Shown in pieces: positions 42,031 to 51,302 of a stretch of DNA of 64,000 nt (positions are counted from its first letter, which is position 1; each line of letters starts with the position of its first letter). The DNA is from Corallococcus interemptor. GTDB taxonomy: Bacteria > Myxococcota > Myxococcia > Myxococcales > Myxococcaceae. The position numbers were made by a program, and so were the translations under genes. Under the pieces are notes generated by a model, which saw only the letters and a program-made list of their open reading frames with translations, searched no databases and was not told the DNA's origin. The DNA is taken from assembly GCF_003668875.1 (NCBI RefSeq), contig NZ_RAWM01000010.1, positions 1-64,000 on the forward strand. Reading direction: 5' to 3'.

Positions 42031-42828
42031 ATGTCCGACAGCGGTTTCGGCTCGTCCACCCTCGCCCTGGCGCTCGTTGGCAGCGCCGTCACCGTCCTCT
42101 CCACCAGCCTGGGCGCCGTGCCCGCCCTGGCCATGGGCGGCATCACCCAGCGCACCAAGGACGTGCTGATGGGCTTCAGCGCGGGCGTGATGCTCGCGGC
42201 CACGGCCTTCTCGCTCGTCGTGCCCGCCATCCACCTGGCCGAGGAGCGCTCCACGTCGCGCTTCTTCCCCGCGCTGGTGGTGGGCGGCAGCATGCTGGTG
42301 GGCGGCCTGTTCCTGCACCTGTGCAACCGCTTCATCCCGCACGAGCACTTCATCAAGGGCCAGGAGGGCAACGCGCAGGCGGCGAACTTGAAGCGCATCT
42401 GGCTGTTCGTGCTGGCCATCGCGCTGCACAACTTCCCGGAGGGGCTGGCGGTGGGCACCGGCGTGGGCAGCCGCTCCATGGCCATCGCCGCGCCCATCCT
42501 CGTGGGCATCGGGCTGCAGGACATCCCGGAGGGCTTCGTCGTCGCGCTGGCGCTGATGGGCGTGGCGTACAGCCGCAAGCAGGCGGTGCTGGTGGCGCTC
42601 TACACCGGGCTGGTGGAGGGCGTGGCCGCGCTGGTGGGCTTCTTCGCCACGTCGTTCGCGTCAGGCGTGCTGCCGTGGGCGCTCGCGTTCGCGGGCGGCT
42701 CCATGCTGTACGTCGTCAGCGACGAGATGATCCCCGAAAGCCACCGCCAGGAGTACGCGAAGGAGGCCACCGCCGGGCTGATGGTGGGCTTCGTGCTGAT
42801 GATGTTCCTGGACGTGACGCTGAGCTGA
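42031..42828 (+). CDS. ZIP family metal transporter
   Basis: A 265-residue membrane protein with about eight helices. The metal-binding helices are visible: ALHNFPEGLAVGTGVG in helix 4 and GLQDIPEGFVVALALMG in helix 5, the two HNxPEG-type motifs of the ZIP family (the second has D where H or N is more usual). A loop with HEHFIKGQEGN lies between helices 3 and 4. It likely imports zinc, iron or manganese. ATG 42031 is chosen because earlier in-frame codons lack a membrane start. It follows the HEAT pair and precedes the FHA activator by 93 bp on the same strand. Confidence 0.92.
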   Translation: MSDSGFGSSTLALALVGSAVTVLSTSLGAVPALAMGGITQRTKDVLMGFSAGVMLAATAFSLVVPAIHLAEERSTSRFFPALVVGGSMLVGGLFLHLCNRFIPHEHFIKGQEGNAQAANLKRIWLFVLAIALHNFPEGLAVGTGVGSRSMAIAAPILVGIGLQDIPEGFVVALALMGVAYSRKQAVLVALYTGLVEGVAALVGFFATSFASGVLPWALAFAGGSMLYVVSDEMIPESHRQEYAKEATAGLMVGFVLMMFLDVTLS

Positions 42829-42921
42829 CGTCCCTCCGGATGCGTGCGTGCCGCGTCTGTGTCCTGGAGGACACCCGGCTGCCGCAGCCCCGGGTGGCCC
42901 GGACGTGGTAGTTTCAGGGGC

Positions 42922-44337
42922 ATGTCTGTGTCGGATCGAACCCGCATCGACGGGCCCCCCGGGGAGTCGAAGGACAAGGGCGCCCGCCCGGACGAAGACG
43001 GGGCGGATGCCGCGCTCCACGTGACGCTGCCGTACGAGCAGGCCCGCCGTCCGGGGGACCTGCCCACGGTGCGCCGCTTCCGCCTGTCCGTGGTGGAGGG
43101 CCCGGGCGCGGGCACGGTGTGGGAGTCCACGGCGGACACCTGTTCGGTGGGCTCGCATCCGCTCAACGACTTCGCGGTGGAGGACTCCACCGTGTCGCGC
43201 TTCCACTGCGAGGTGCGAATCGGGCCCAAGGGCCCGCAGGTGAAGGACCTGGACAGCCTCAACGGCGTCATCGTGGACGGCGTGCAGGTGGTGGAGGGCA
43301 TTCTGCGCAGCGGCAGCCTGCTGCGCCTGGGCCGCGTGGTGCTGCGGTTCGACTTCAGCGCGGAGAGCAACCGGCTGCCCCTGTCGGAGCTGACGCGCTT
43401 CGGCACGCTGGTGGGCACGTCCGTGGCCATGCGCGGCTGCTTCGCGATGATGGAGCGGGCCTCCGCGCGCGACGTCACGGTGCTCCTGGAGGGCGAGACG
43501 GGCACGGGCAAGAGCCAGGCGGCGCTCGCCATCCACCAGGCCAGCCGGCGCAAGGACGCGGCGTTCCTGGTGGTGGACTGCGGCGCCATCCCCGCGCACA
43601 TCCTGGAGAGCGAGCTGTTCGGCCATGAGAAGGGCTCCTTCACCGGCGCGGTGAGCCGGCGCGCGGGCGTCTTCGAGGAGGCCGACGGCGGCACCGTCTT
43701 CCTGGACGAGATTGGCGAGCTGCCCCCGGAGCTGCAGCCGAAGCTGCTGCGCGTGCTGGAGAACCGGGAGATCCGCCGGGTGGGCAGCAACACGTACCAG
43801 CCCGTGGACGTGCGGCTCATCGCGGCCACGCACCGCGACCTGCGCGCGGAGGTGAACGCGGGCCGCTTCCGCTCCGACCTGTTCTTCCGGCTCGCGGTGC
43901 TCCGGATCGCCATGCCTTCGCTGCGCCAGCGGCCGGAGGACCTGTCCATGCTGGTGTCGGGCATCCTGGGGTCCCTGGGCGCGGATCCGGAGCGCACGGG
44001 CGCGCTGCGCACGCCGGAGTTCCTGTCGCGGCTGAGGCACGCGGCGTGGCCGGGCAACGTGCGCGAATTGCGCAATCACCTGGAGCGCTGCCTGGTGTTC
44101 GAGGACGCGCTGCCGCTGGCGGAGGAGGACTCGCGTCCGGAGGGCAGCCCGCTGGAACTGGATCTGTCCCGGCCGTACGCGGAGCAGCGCCGGCGCGTGG
44201 TGGACGACTTCGAGCGCAGGTACCTGCGGGCGCTCCTGGAGAAGCACCAGGGCAAGGTGGCCCAGGCCGCCGTCACCGCCGGCATGGACCGCGTGCACTT
44301 CTACCGGCTGCTGCGCAGGCACGGCATCAAGCCGTAG
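42922..44337 (+). CDS. FHA-domain sigma54-dependent activator
   Basis: A 471-residue protein. Residues 55-143 are an FHA domain (TCSVGSHPLNDFAVEDSTVSRFHCEV, DLDSLNGVIVDG), which binds phosphothreonine. Residues 163-390 are a sigma54 AAA+ domain with Walker A GETGTGKS (191-198), the GSFTGA loop (238-243, a Ser variant of GAFTGA) and GGTVFLDEIGE (256-266). The C-terminus is a Fis-type helix-turn-helix (KVAQAAVTAGMDRVHFYRLLRRHGIK). Such activators in myxobacteria are switched by Ser/Thr kinases. Its stop is 7 bp from the stop of a convergent Ser/Thr kinase gene, a likely partner. ATG 42922 is used. Confidence 0.95.
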   Translation: MSVSDRTRIDGPPGESKDKGARPDEDGADAALHVTLPYEQARRPGDLPTVRRFRLSVVEGPGAGTVWESTADTCSVGSHPLNDFAVEDSTVSRFHCEVRIGPKGPQVKDLDSLNGVIVDGVQVVEGILRSGSLLRLGRVVLRFDFSAESNRLPLSELTRFGTLVGTSVAMRGCFAMMERASARDVTVLLEGETGTGKSQAALAIHQASRRKDAAFLVVDCGAIPAHILESELFGHEKGSFTGAVSRRAGVFEEADGGTVFLDEIGELPPELQPKLLRVLENREIRRVGSNTYQPVDVRLIAATHRDLRAEVNAGRFRSDLFFRLAVLRIAMPSLRQRPEDLSMLVSGILGSLGADPERTGALRTPEFLSRLRHAAWPGNVRELRNHLERCLVFEDALPLAEEDSRPEGSPLELDLSRPYAEQRRRVVDDFERRYLRALLEKHQGKVAQAAVTAGMDRVHFYRLLRRHGIKP

Positions 44338-44344
44338 GCGGTTT

Positions 44345-45760
44345 TCAGCGCCGGGAGGAGAGCCGCCAGCGCCCCGGCGCGTCCGGTACGGGGCTGGCGG
44401 CGAAGTCCGCCTCCAGTCCCCGCAGCGCCGGGCCGGTGACGACGGGCGTGGCGTCTTCGCCCCCGTCGCGCACCCAGCCGGACAGGTGCAGCAGGCCCCC
44501 TTCCCCGCCCGCCGCGTCCCACGCGGAGGCCGCGCCGTCCGTCCAGCCGTGGGGCTCCTCGCGTGACGTCAGCCGGTCCACGTGCACGGTGACGTGGAGG
44601 TGCACGGCGGCAGGGTCCTTCCCCGTCAGCGCGAGCCCCACGTCCAGCACGCGCGCGCGCAGCTCGCGTTCGCGGCGCACGTCATCCGGCAGGCTGGCCA
44701 CGGCGAGCAGGCACGCGCCGCCCATCAGCCGCACCTCCAGGCCGGCCTCGCGCGCCAGGGTGCTCGCGCGCTCCAGGCCCGCGTCCAGGTCCTCCATCGC
44801 CTCCGGGTTGGGCTCTCCCGGCAGCCGCGCCTCCACGTAGAGCCCCACCGCGCGCGGCACCTCCACCGGCGCCGCGCCGCCCAGCACCGCGCCCCGCAGG
44901 TCCTCCAGGAGCGCGTCCACGTCCGGGTAGCGGTCCTCGCGCGCCTTGCGCAGACACCGGAGCACCACCGCGTCCAATGCGGCGGACACCGGCGCGTGTT
45001 CGCCCGGGCGCGGCGGCGGCGCGTGCAGGTGCTGCTGCTCCACCTCGTGGCGCGTGGTGCCCTGGAACGGGGGCATCCCCGTGAGCAGCTGGAAGAGGAG
45101 CACGCCCGCGGCGTACAGGTCGGTGCGCGCGTCGGGCACCTCGCCGCGGATCTGCTCCGGCGCCATGGACAGCGGCGTGCCCAGCACCACGCCGGTGTGC
45201 GTGAGGGAGGAGCTTCCCGGAGTTCCCGGCACCAGCCCCTTCGCCACGCCGAAGTCCACCAGCTTCACGGCGGGGCCCCCCCGGCCGGGCGCGAGCCGCA
45301 CCACGTTCTGCACCTTCAGGTCGCGGTGCACCACGCCCGCCGCGTGCGCCACCCGCAGCGCCGCGCCCACCTGCTCCATCACCTCCAGCACCTCGCGCGG
45401 AGACAGCGGGCCTCGCGTGGCCAGCTCCGCCGCCAGGTCCTGCCCCTCCAGCCACTCCATGGCGATGAAGGGCCGGCCGTCCGCAAGCTCGCCGTACCCC
45501 AGCACCGTGACGATGTGCGGGTGGTGCAGCCGCTGCAGCGTGGCCGCCTCGCGACGAAAGCGCCTGAGCGCCACCGCCGCCGCGGCCACCTGCGGGTGCA
45601 GCACCTTCAGCGCGGCGGGCACTCCCGAGCGCGCGTGGCGCGCCCGGTACAACGCGGAGACGGGGCCGTGCACCTGGACGTGGTCCACGACCCACTCGCC
45701 CACGAGCGCGCCGGGGCGCAGCTCCTCGCCGTAGAGGGCTTCTTCTCCGTTGCCCGCCAT
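44345..45760 (-). CDS. Ser/Thr protein kinase with degenerate P-loop and cyclase-like tail
   Basis: A 471-residue kinase. The catalytic residues are kept: Lys52 (AALKVLHP), Glu71 (FRREAATL), HRDLKVQN (145-152), DFG (169-171) and SMAPEQ. The usual Gly-rich loop is replaced by VHGPVSALYRA, so ATP binding may be unusual. The C-terminal 180 residues (VPRAVGLYVEARLPGE ... GLEVRLMGGACLLAVASL) resemble a degenerate class III nucleotide-cyclase domain, without catalytic metal residues that I can see. A similar region occurs in the big kinase further upstream on this strand. It starts 3 bp after the lipoprotein stop and is convergent with the FHA-sigma54 gene. Confidence 0.9.
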   Translation of the reverse strand: MAGNGEEALYGEELRPGALVGEWVVDHVQVHGPVSALYRARHARSGVPAALKVLHPQVAAAAVALRRFRREAATLQRLHHPHIVTVLGYGELADGRPFIAMEWLEGQDLAAELATRGPLSPREVLEVMEQVGAALRVAHAAGVVHRDLKVQNVVRLAPGRGGPAVKLVDFGVAKGLVPGTPGSSSLTHTGVVLGTPLSMAPEQIRGEVPDARTDLYAAGVLLFQLLTGMPPFQGTTRHEVEQQHLHAPPPRPGEHAPVSAALDAVVLRCLRKAREDRYPDVDALLEDLRGAVLGGAAPVEVPRAVGLYVEARLPGEPNPEAMEDLDAGLERASTLAREAGLEVRLMGGACLLAVASLPDDVRRERELRARVLDVGLALTGKDPAAVHLHVTVHVDRLTSREEPHGWTDGAASAWDAAGGEGGLLHLSGWVRDGGEDATPVVTGPALRGLEADFAASPVPDAPGRWRLSSRR

Positions 45761-45763
45761 GGA

Positions 45764-47335
45764 CTAGCGCTTTTCCTTGCCCCGGCCGGTGTCCTGCGGC
45801 GGCGGAGGCTCCGAGTAGCGCTTGCACAGGTCGCGGTGCTGCTCATCCACCAGGTCGCACGCGCCGTTGAGGTAGACGGTGACAGGCTCGCCCCAGACGG
45901 TGTTGTTCAGGTCGCGGCACCGCTCGAAGTCGCCGTCGCCGTTCAACAGCGGCCCGTCCTGCGTCTCGCACTGGTGCGTGGCCTGCGGATTCGTGTCCCA
46001 GCAGGGTCCGGTCACCTGCGCCGCGCAGTCCTCGTTCGTGCCGGGCAGCGCGCACACGCGGTAGGTCGCGTACGCCATGCCGTGCACCCAACCCGGGTCG
46101 TAGCAGGCGTAGAGGTCCTTGAAGATGGGCTTCGCCTGGCGGGTGCGCGGCCGGTTGACGACGTAGCGGTCCTTCGACCCCGTCGCCAGCGTCACCGTCA
46201 CGTTGATGTCGTCGCGGAGCGCGTCGCGGCCGAAGAGGTTGCCGTAGAAGGCGCCTTCGCGGACGCGGTACACGGCGCGCTCGGAGAGGGGCGCCTGCAC
46301 CGCCGAGGACCAGGCCACGTTCGCCGTGCCCTCCGCGCTGCTGTCCCAGGGCGCGGTCATCACCGTGAAGTACCCGCCGTTCGCCGGGCAGGCGAACGTC
46401 ACGGTGGGGTCCGTCCCCAGCGAGGGCAGCGGGTACGTGGAGCCGAGCGCGCAGCCCTGGCTGGAGTCCACGTGCCGCGCGTCGCCCGCGTCACACCCGG
46501 CGATGCCCCGGCACACGCGCAGCATCATGCGCGCGCCCGAGCTGGAGCCCAGCGGCGCCCCGGAGGAGCAGCCTGGCGGCCCCCCCGCGCCCACGCTGAC
46601 GGTCTGACCCGCGGGGCACCAGCCCACCGAGTGCATCGTCCAGCCGCAGTCCCGTCCCGAGCCCACCGTCTGGCTGCCGCACTCCACCGCGCTGCTCAGC
46701 GGCCCTTGCGAGGGCGGCACGTGGTCCAGCGGCACCGTCCACGAGTCCAGCGCGAACGGCTGCGCGATGGCGTGCTCGGCATCGTGGAGCTCGCCGCGCA
46801 TCGACAGCTCCACGCGGTAGCCCAGCAGGTTGTTGCGCGCCAGGAGGCACGCCGTCACGCGCTTGAGGCACTCATCGCCCGGCGTGCCCGTGCGCCACCA
46901 CGGGCAGAGGCCCGCGGAGCCCTCCCATTCGCTGTCCTGAGAACCGGCCGGCTGCAAGGGATTGACCCATGCGAGCTTCTCCCCTGGGTCCAGCGCACAG
47001 CCCACCAGGTACGCCATGAAGCGCTGCGCGTACGGGTCGCGGAGCTGGTGGTTGACGAGCGCGCTCTGCGGGCCGCTCTCCATCACGTCGGGGTCGAAGA
47101 GCGACTCCAGCGAGTTCGTGGCCAGGGCCTCGTTGGCGTCGTGGTTCGCGGCGATGGCGTTGAGCACCAGCTCGCGCGTCGTGAGCGAGTTGGCGATGCG
47201 GATGTCCGACTCACTCGTTCCGAGCACCACGTCGGCGCTGGGGTCGGCGCGGGTGTCGTCGGGGAGCGCGGACTCGCAGCCGGTCAGCGCCAGCAAGAGG
47301 AAACACCAGGGGACTCGGAGGAGGGAGGAGGCCAT
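45764..47335 (-). CDS. Large Cys-rich lipoprotein of unknown function
   Basis: A 523-residue lipoprotein (MASSLLRVPWCFLLLALTGC, Cys20). It has many Cys in paired spacing and repeated aromatic/Gly segments; two places read SGLC/GPCW-type motifs (GSAGLCPWWRTG, GPCWDTNPQATHQCETQDG). The first third contains RFMAYLVGCALDPGEKLAWVNP, a pattern shared with other predicted myxobacterial surface lipoproteins that I cannot name. It is 3 bp upstream of the kinase gene and 118 bp downstream of the giant kinase gene, all on one strand. A link to the kinase, for instance as a surface sensor, is inferred only from spacing. Confidence 0.78.
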   Translation of the reverse strand: MASSLLRVPWCFLLLALTGCESALPDDTRADPSADVVLGTSESDIRIANSLTTRELVLNAIAANHDANEALATNSLESLFDPDVMESGPQSALVNHQLRDPYAQRFMAYLVGCALDPGEKLAWVNPLQPAGSQDSEWEGSAGLCPWWRTGTPGDECLKRVTACLLARNNLLGYRVELSMRGELHDAEHAIAQPFALDSWTVPLDHVPPSQGPLSSAVECGSQTVGSGRDCGWTMHSVGWCPAGQTVSVGAGGPPGCSSGAPLGSSSGARMMLRVCRGIAGCDAGDARHVDSSQGCALGSTYPLPSLGTDPTVTFACPANGGYFTVMTAPWDSSAEGTANVAWSSAVQAPLSERAVYRVREGAFYGNLFGRDALRDDINVTVTLATGSKDRYVVNRPRTRQAKPIFKDLYACYDPGWVHGMAYATYRVCALPGTNEDCAAQVTGPCWDTNPQATHQCETQDGPLLNGDGDFERCRDLNNTVWGEPVTVYLNGACDLVDEQHRDLCKRYSEPPPPQDTGRGKEKR

Positions 47336-47453
47336 CGCGCGAACACTCCTTGGGCAGGATTTGGAAATGGGAGGAAAGGAAACCCCAGGCGTGGCCTTCT
47401 TGTCTCCCTGTAGCGCGAAAGGTTACGGGCGCGGCGCCGAGTAGCGTTTCCCG

Positions 47454-50400
47454 TTACAGCGCGGAGCGTGTGAGCGCGGCACGCAGTGCGTGGAAACGCG
47501 TAGACCACAGTGGCGCCTCCGCCACGACGGGTGCGGCGCGTTCGAGCCACGCGCGCGCTTCGTCCATCGCGCCGGTGCGGCGCGCGATGCCGGTGGCCTG
47601 CAGGAGGATCTCCGCCTTCTCGTCCGGCGACGCCAGCGCGTCCGCTTCCGCATGGAGCGCGACCCAGTCCGTCGCTTCGAACGCGCCCGTGACCTGCTGA
47701 CGGACCTGGAGCTCCACCAGGCGCCGCATGATGGCGGTGGGCGGCAGGGACTCCGGCGGGCAGCGCTCGGAGATCCAGGCGAGCTGCCGTGCGGCCGCGG
47801 CCTCGTCTCCCGCGGCGGCCTGGATGCGGGCGAGGAGCAGCGCATCCACGGGCACGGGGTGTTCGCGGAAGAAGCGCACGCCCAGCTCATGCGCGCGCTG
47901 CGCGAGCGGGAGCGCTTCGTCCAGGCGGCCCTGCATGTAGAGCACTTCGGCCAGGTTGAACGTGGCCCAGCGCTCCATCTGCGCGTGGGCCAGCTCGCGG
48001 CCCAGGGCCATGGCGCGGCGCAGGTCCGCTTCCATGCGGGACACGTCGCCCTGGCGGAGCCACAGCAGGACGCGGTTGCTCAGCACAGCGGCCTTGTGCA
48101 GTCCGTCGCCCGCGGCCTCGCAGCGCTCCAGCGCTTCGTCGAAGCGCGCGGCGGCCTCCGGGGCGCGGTCCAGGAACGTGAGCGCGGAGCCGAGCAGCGC
48201 CAGTGACACGACCAGCGTCTCGTGGTCCCGGGCGCGCTCGGCGCCTTCGGCGGTGGAGGTGAGCACGCGGGCCGCGGCGGCCCATTCGCCCTGGCGCACG
48301 TGCAGACGGCCCCGGGCCAGGCCACAGCGGATGGACAGGCGCGGCGCGTCCAGGGACTCGATGGCGTCGAGCGCTTCGCGGGTGCAGGCGGCGGAGCCGT
48401 CCGAATCCTCCATCCAGTCGCGCGCGGTGGCTTCTTCCAGGAGCAGGTCCACTTCGAGGGCCGCGTCGCCCCGGGTGCGGGCCAGGGCGCGCGCGGCGGA
48501 CAGGTCCGCGAGGCTTTCCCTGAAGCGCTGGAGTCGGTGGCGCACCTTGCCCCGTCCCGCGAGCGCCTGGGCCCGGCGCGCGTCGTCGGACTCCGGCAAC
48601 AGCGCGAGCGCGCGCGTGTAGTGCTGTTCGGCTTCGACGGGCAGGTGACCGGCGCGGGCCTCCTCCGCCAGCGCCAGGTAGTCGCGCGAGGCCTCCTGGT
48701 GGGCGCCACACACGGCCGCGTGGTGGGCCCGGCGGCGGCGTTCGGCCACGTCGTCGCCCACGCTGGCCTTGAGCGCGGCGGCGTGCAGCGCGCGGCGGGG
48801 CGCGGAGGGCAGCAGGGCCTCCAGGGCCTCGCGCAGGAGCGGGTGCCGGAAGGCGAAGCGGCCCGGGCTGGTGGGACGCAGGAGGCCCGCGCGAGCCAGG
48901 CGTTGCAGGCCGGCGCCCGCGTCCAGGGCCGCGGCGCGTGACAGCTCCGGTCCGGAGGCCAGGTGGCGCAGGGCCGAGTCCACCCGAGCCACGTCCACCT
49001 CCGTGCCGAGCACCGCGCACAGCCTCGCGAGCACGCGGTGGGCTTCTGGAAGGCCCGCGAGCACGCGTGGGGCCAGCCGTTCAAAGAGCGGCGTGACGGA
49101 GACGTCCAGCAGCGCATCCGGTGCGACGTACCACCCGCCACCCGGCGATGAACGCAGGGCGCCTGCGGCACGGAGCGCGCGAGCCAGTTCGACGAGGGAC
49201 AGGGGCACGCCCTGCGCCAGCAGTTCCAGGCGCGCGAGCACGGGCTCCGGGATGTGCTCCGCCGGGCGCAGCAGGTGGATCAGCACCGCGCGGCTGGCCT
49301 CTGGAGGCAGGGGCGGCAACAGGTGGCGCGAGGCCTGGGCGCTGCGCTCGCCCAGGTGGGGGCGCAGGCCCAGCAGCGACGGGCGTCCAGCGACGCAGAT
49401 CCACAGAGGAGCCCGAGGCCCCGCGAGCGTGGCGCGCTCCAGCACGTCCAGGCTCAAGGGATCCGCGAGGTGCGCATCGTCCAGCAACAGCACGAGCGGA
49501 GCTTCCCGGGCCTGGGCGAGCAGCGCGTCGGCCAGGATGCGCGGCTCCGCGGAAGGACGGCCCACGACGGCGCGCAGTGCATCCAGGAGGGAGTTGGACA
49601 CCGACGCATCCGGAGGCGGAGCGCGCAGGCGGACGACCCGGGCATGGCCCGCGGACTCCAACCGGAACGCGAGCCCCTTGAGGAGCCGCGTCTTGCCATG
49701 GCCCACCTCGCCGGTGAGCACACCCAGGCCCGGCTCCAGCGACGACAGGCTCCGCGCCGCGTCCGCGACCAGTGCATCCAGCAGCGCCTCGCGGCCCACG
49801 AACGGAGGAGGCGCGCCGTCGGCTCGCGAGCCCTCCTCGTCCTGGAGGCGCAGCCGGAAGAACGCACCAGGCTCAAGCGCGTCGTCCACGGATTGGGGTG
49901 ACGCCGGACGTGCATCCTCTGCGGCCACACTGTCGTCCTGCCGGGGAGCAGGCTCGATCCACCCGGGCTCAAGCCGTACGACCGCCTCCGGTGTCACCCG
50001 CACTTCGCCTTGCGCGAGCCCCCTTCCCCACCATGTCTCCGGCCGCTCCAGCGCGGCACCCGCGATGCGCGGCAACGTGGTGCCGGGATGCACGTACAAC
50101 ACCGCGACGTGCAGCACCGCCGAGGCCTCTCCCGACTCCACCAACCGCCGTGCCGCGAGCGCGCCCGCGCGCACGTTCGCTTCCGCGGACAACGACTCAC
50201 AGAAGACGAGCAGGTAGCCCCCTGCCGCGACACGCGCCAGCACCCCGCCGAACGGCTCCAGCGTGGCCGCCAGTCCCTCCACCGACGCGGCCGTGCGCAG
50301 TCCCAGCAGCGCCACCGGCCTCGAGCCCGCGAACGTCGCCAGCGCCTGCGCAGGCCGCGCGTCCTTCGCCCCCACCACCGGTAGCGCGGGCCCTTCCGCG

Positions 50401-51287
50401 CACGCGGCCTCGAAAGCAGCCAACACCTCCGCCGCGCTCGCGTACCGCTCCGCAGGCGCCTTGGCCAGACACCGCGCCACCACCGCGTCCAGCGCCGCAG
50501 GCACCCGCGCCCGTTCCGATACGCGCGGCGGACGCTGGCTCACGTGACCTTCACGCACCTCGTCCGGCGTGCCATGGAACGGCGGCGTGCCCGTGAGCAA
50601 TTCGAACAGCAGGACACCCAGCGCGTAGATGTCCGCCGCCGGGCCCGCCTCGCGCGCGTCCAGGCACTGCTCCGGCGCCATGTAGACCGTCGTGCCCGCG
50701 CGGTTCCCCGCCTCCTCCGCCGGCCCCGCGTCCCCCCACCGCGCGAGCCCGAAGTCCAGCAGGCTCAGCGCGCCACCTTCGCGCAGGAAGATGTTCTCCG
50801 GCTTGAGGTCCCGGTGCGCGACACCGGCCGCGTGCACGCGCGCTACCGCCGGACACAGCCCCGTCAGCAGTTCCCGCACCCGCGCCACGGACGCCGCGCC
50901 TGAACCCGGCAGCGCCGCCATCCACGCCGCGAGCGTCTGCCCTCGCAGCAGCTCCTGCACCAGGAACGGCCTGCCCCCGACGCGCCCCTCCTCCAGCACC
51001 TCGGGCACCGTGGGCGGCCCTACGCGCCGGAGCGCCTCCGCCTCGTGGGCGAAGCGCGCATGGTGCGCGCCCAGCCCCACCTTGAGCGCGACCTCACGCC
51101 CATCCGCCTCCCTCACCGCGGTGAAGACGTGGGCGAACCCTCCCACGCCCAGCAGCGCGGCACCGGACAGGCCGGGGACGTCGGGGATCGCCAGCGGCTC
51201 CAGGGGGAAACCGGCCCCGGCGACGACGCCATTCACGGGACACGCCACGCCGGGAGCGAGGCGGCGGTGACAGACCGGACAGCGCAT
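47454..51287 (-). CDS. PknK-like Ser/Thr kinase with cyclase-like, AAA ATPase and TPR domains
   Basis: A 1277-residue signalling protein. Residues 1-20 have CPVCHRRLAPGVACPV, a short zinc-ribbon-like start. Residues 40-300 are a full kinase domain: GVGGFA (47-52), Lys69, HRDLKPEN (158-165), DFG (178-180), APEQ. Residues about 310-460 look like a degenerate nucleotide-cyclase domain. Around residue 523 a Walker A (GEVGHGKT) opens an ATPase domain (VLLLDDAHLADPLSLDVLERA is Walker B). From about 870 to the end there are TPR-type helices. The layout matches PknK-type and regulator kinases of myxobacteria, which read cell state and phosphorylate transcription factors. It begins 15 bp after the OPT transporter stop, so the two are probably co-transcribed. 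Confidence 0.92.
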   Translation of the reverse strand: MRCPVCHRRLAPGVACPVNGVVAGAGFPLEPLAIPDVPGLSGAALLGVGGFAHVFTAVREADGREVALKVGLGAHHARFAHEAEALRRVGPPTVPEVLEEGRVGGRPFLVQELLRGQTLAAWMAALPGSGAASVARVRELLTGLCPAVARVHAAGVAHRDLKPENIFLREGGALSLLDFGLARWGDAGPAEEAGNRAGTTVYMAPEQCLDAREAGPAADIYALGVLLFELLTGTPPFHGTPDEVREGHVSQRPPRVSERARVPAALDAVVARCLAKAPAERYASAAEVLAAFEAACAEGPALPVVGAKDARPAQALATFAGSRPVALLGLRTAASVEGLAATLEPFGGVLARVAAGGYLLVFCESLSAEANVRAGALAARRLVESGEASAVLHVAVLYVHPGTTLPRIAGAALERPETWWGRGLAQGEVRVTPEAVVRLEPGWIEPAPRQDDSVAAEDARPASPQSVDDALEPGAFFRLRLQDEEGSRADGAPPPFVGREALLDALVADAARSLSSLEPGLGVLTGEVGHGKTRLLKGLAFRLESAGHARVVRLRAPPPDASVSNSLLDALRAVVGRPSAEPRILADALLAQAREAPLVLLLDDAHLADPLSLDVLERATLAGPRAPLWICVAGRPSLLGLRPHLGERSAQASRHLLPPLPPEASRAVLIHLLRPAEHIPEPVLARLELLAQGVPLSLVELARALRAAGALRSSPGGGWYVAPDALLDVSVTPLFERLAPRVLAGLPEAHRVLARLCAVLGTEVDVARVDSALRHLASGPELSRAAALDAGAGLQRLARAGLLRPTSPGRFAFRHPLLREALEALLPSAPRRALHAAALKASVGDDVAERRRRAHHAAVCGAHQEASRDYLALAEEARAGHLPVEAEQHYTRALALLPESDDARRAQALAGRGKVRHRLQRFRESLADLSAARALARTRGDAALEVDLLLEEATARDWMEDSDGSAACTREALDAIESLDAPRLSIRCGLARGRLHVRQGEWAAAARVLTSTAEGAERARDHETLVVSLALLGSALTFLDRAPEAAARFDEALERCEAAGDGLHKAAVLSNRVLLWLRQGDVSRMEADLRRAMALGRELAHAQMERWATFNLAEVLYMQGRLDEALPLAQRAHELGVRFFREHPVPVDALLLARIQAAAGDEAAAARQLAWISERCPPESLPPTAIMRRLVELQVRQQVTGAFEATDWVALHAEADALASPDEKAEILLQATGIARRTGAMDEARAWLERAAPVVAEAPLWSTRFHALRAALTRSAL

Positions 51288-51302
51288 GGGGAGCCCCGAA
51301 GG

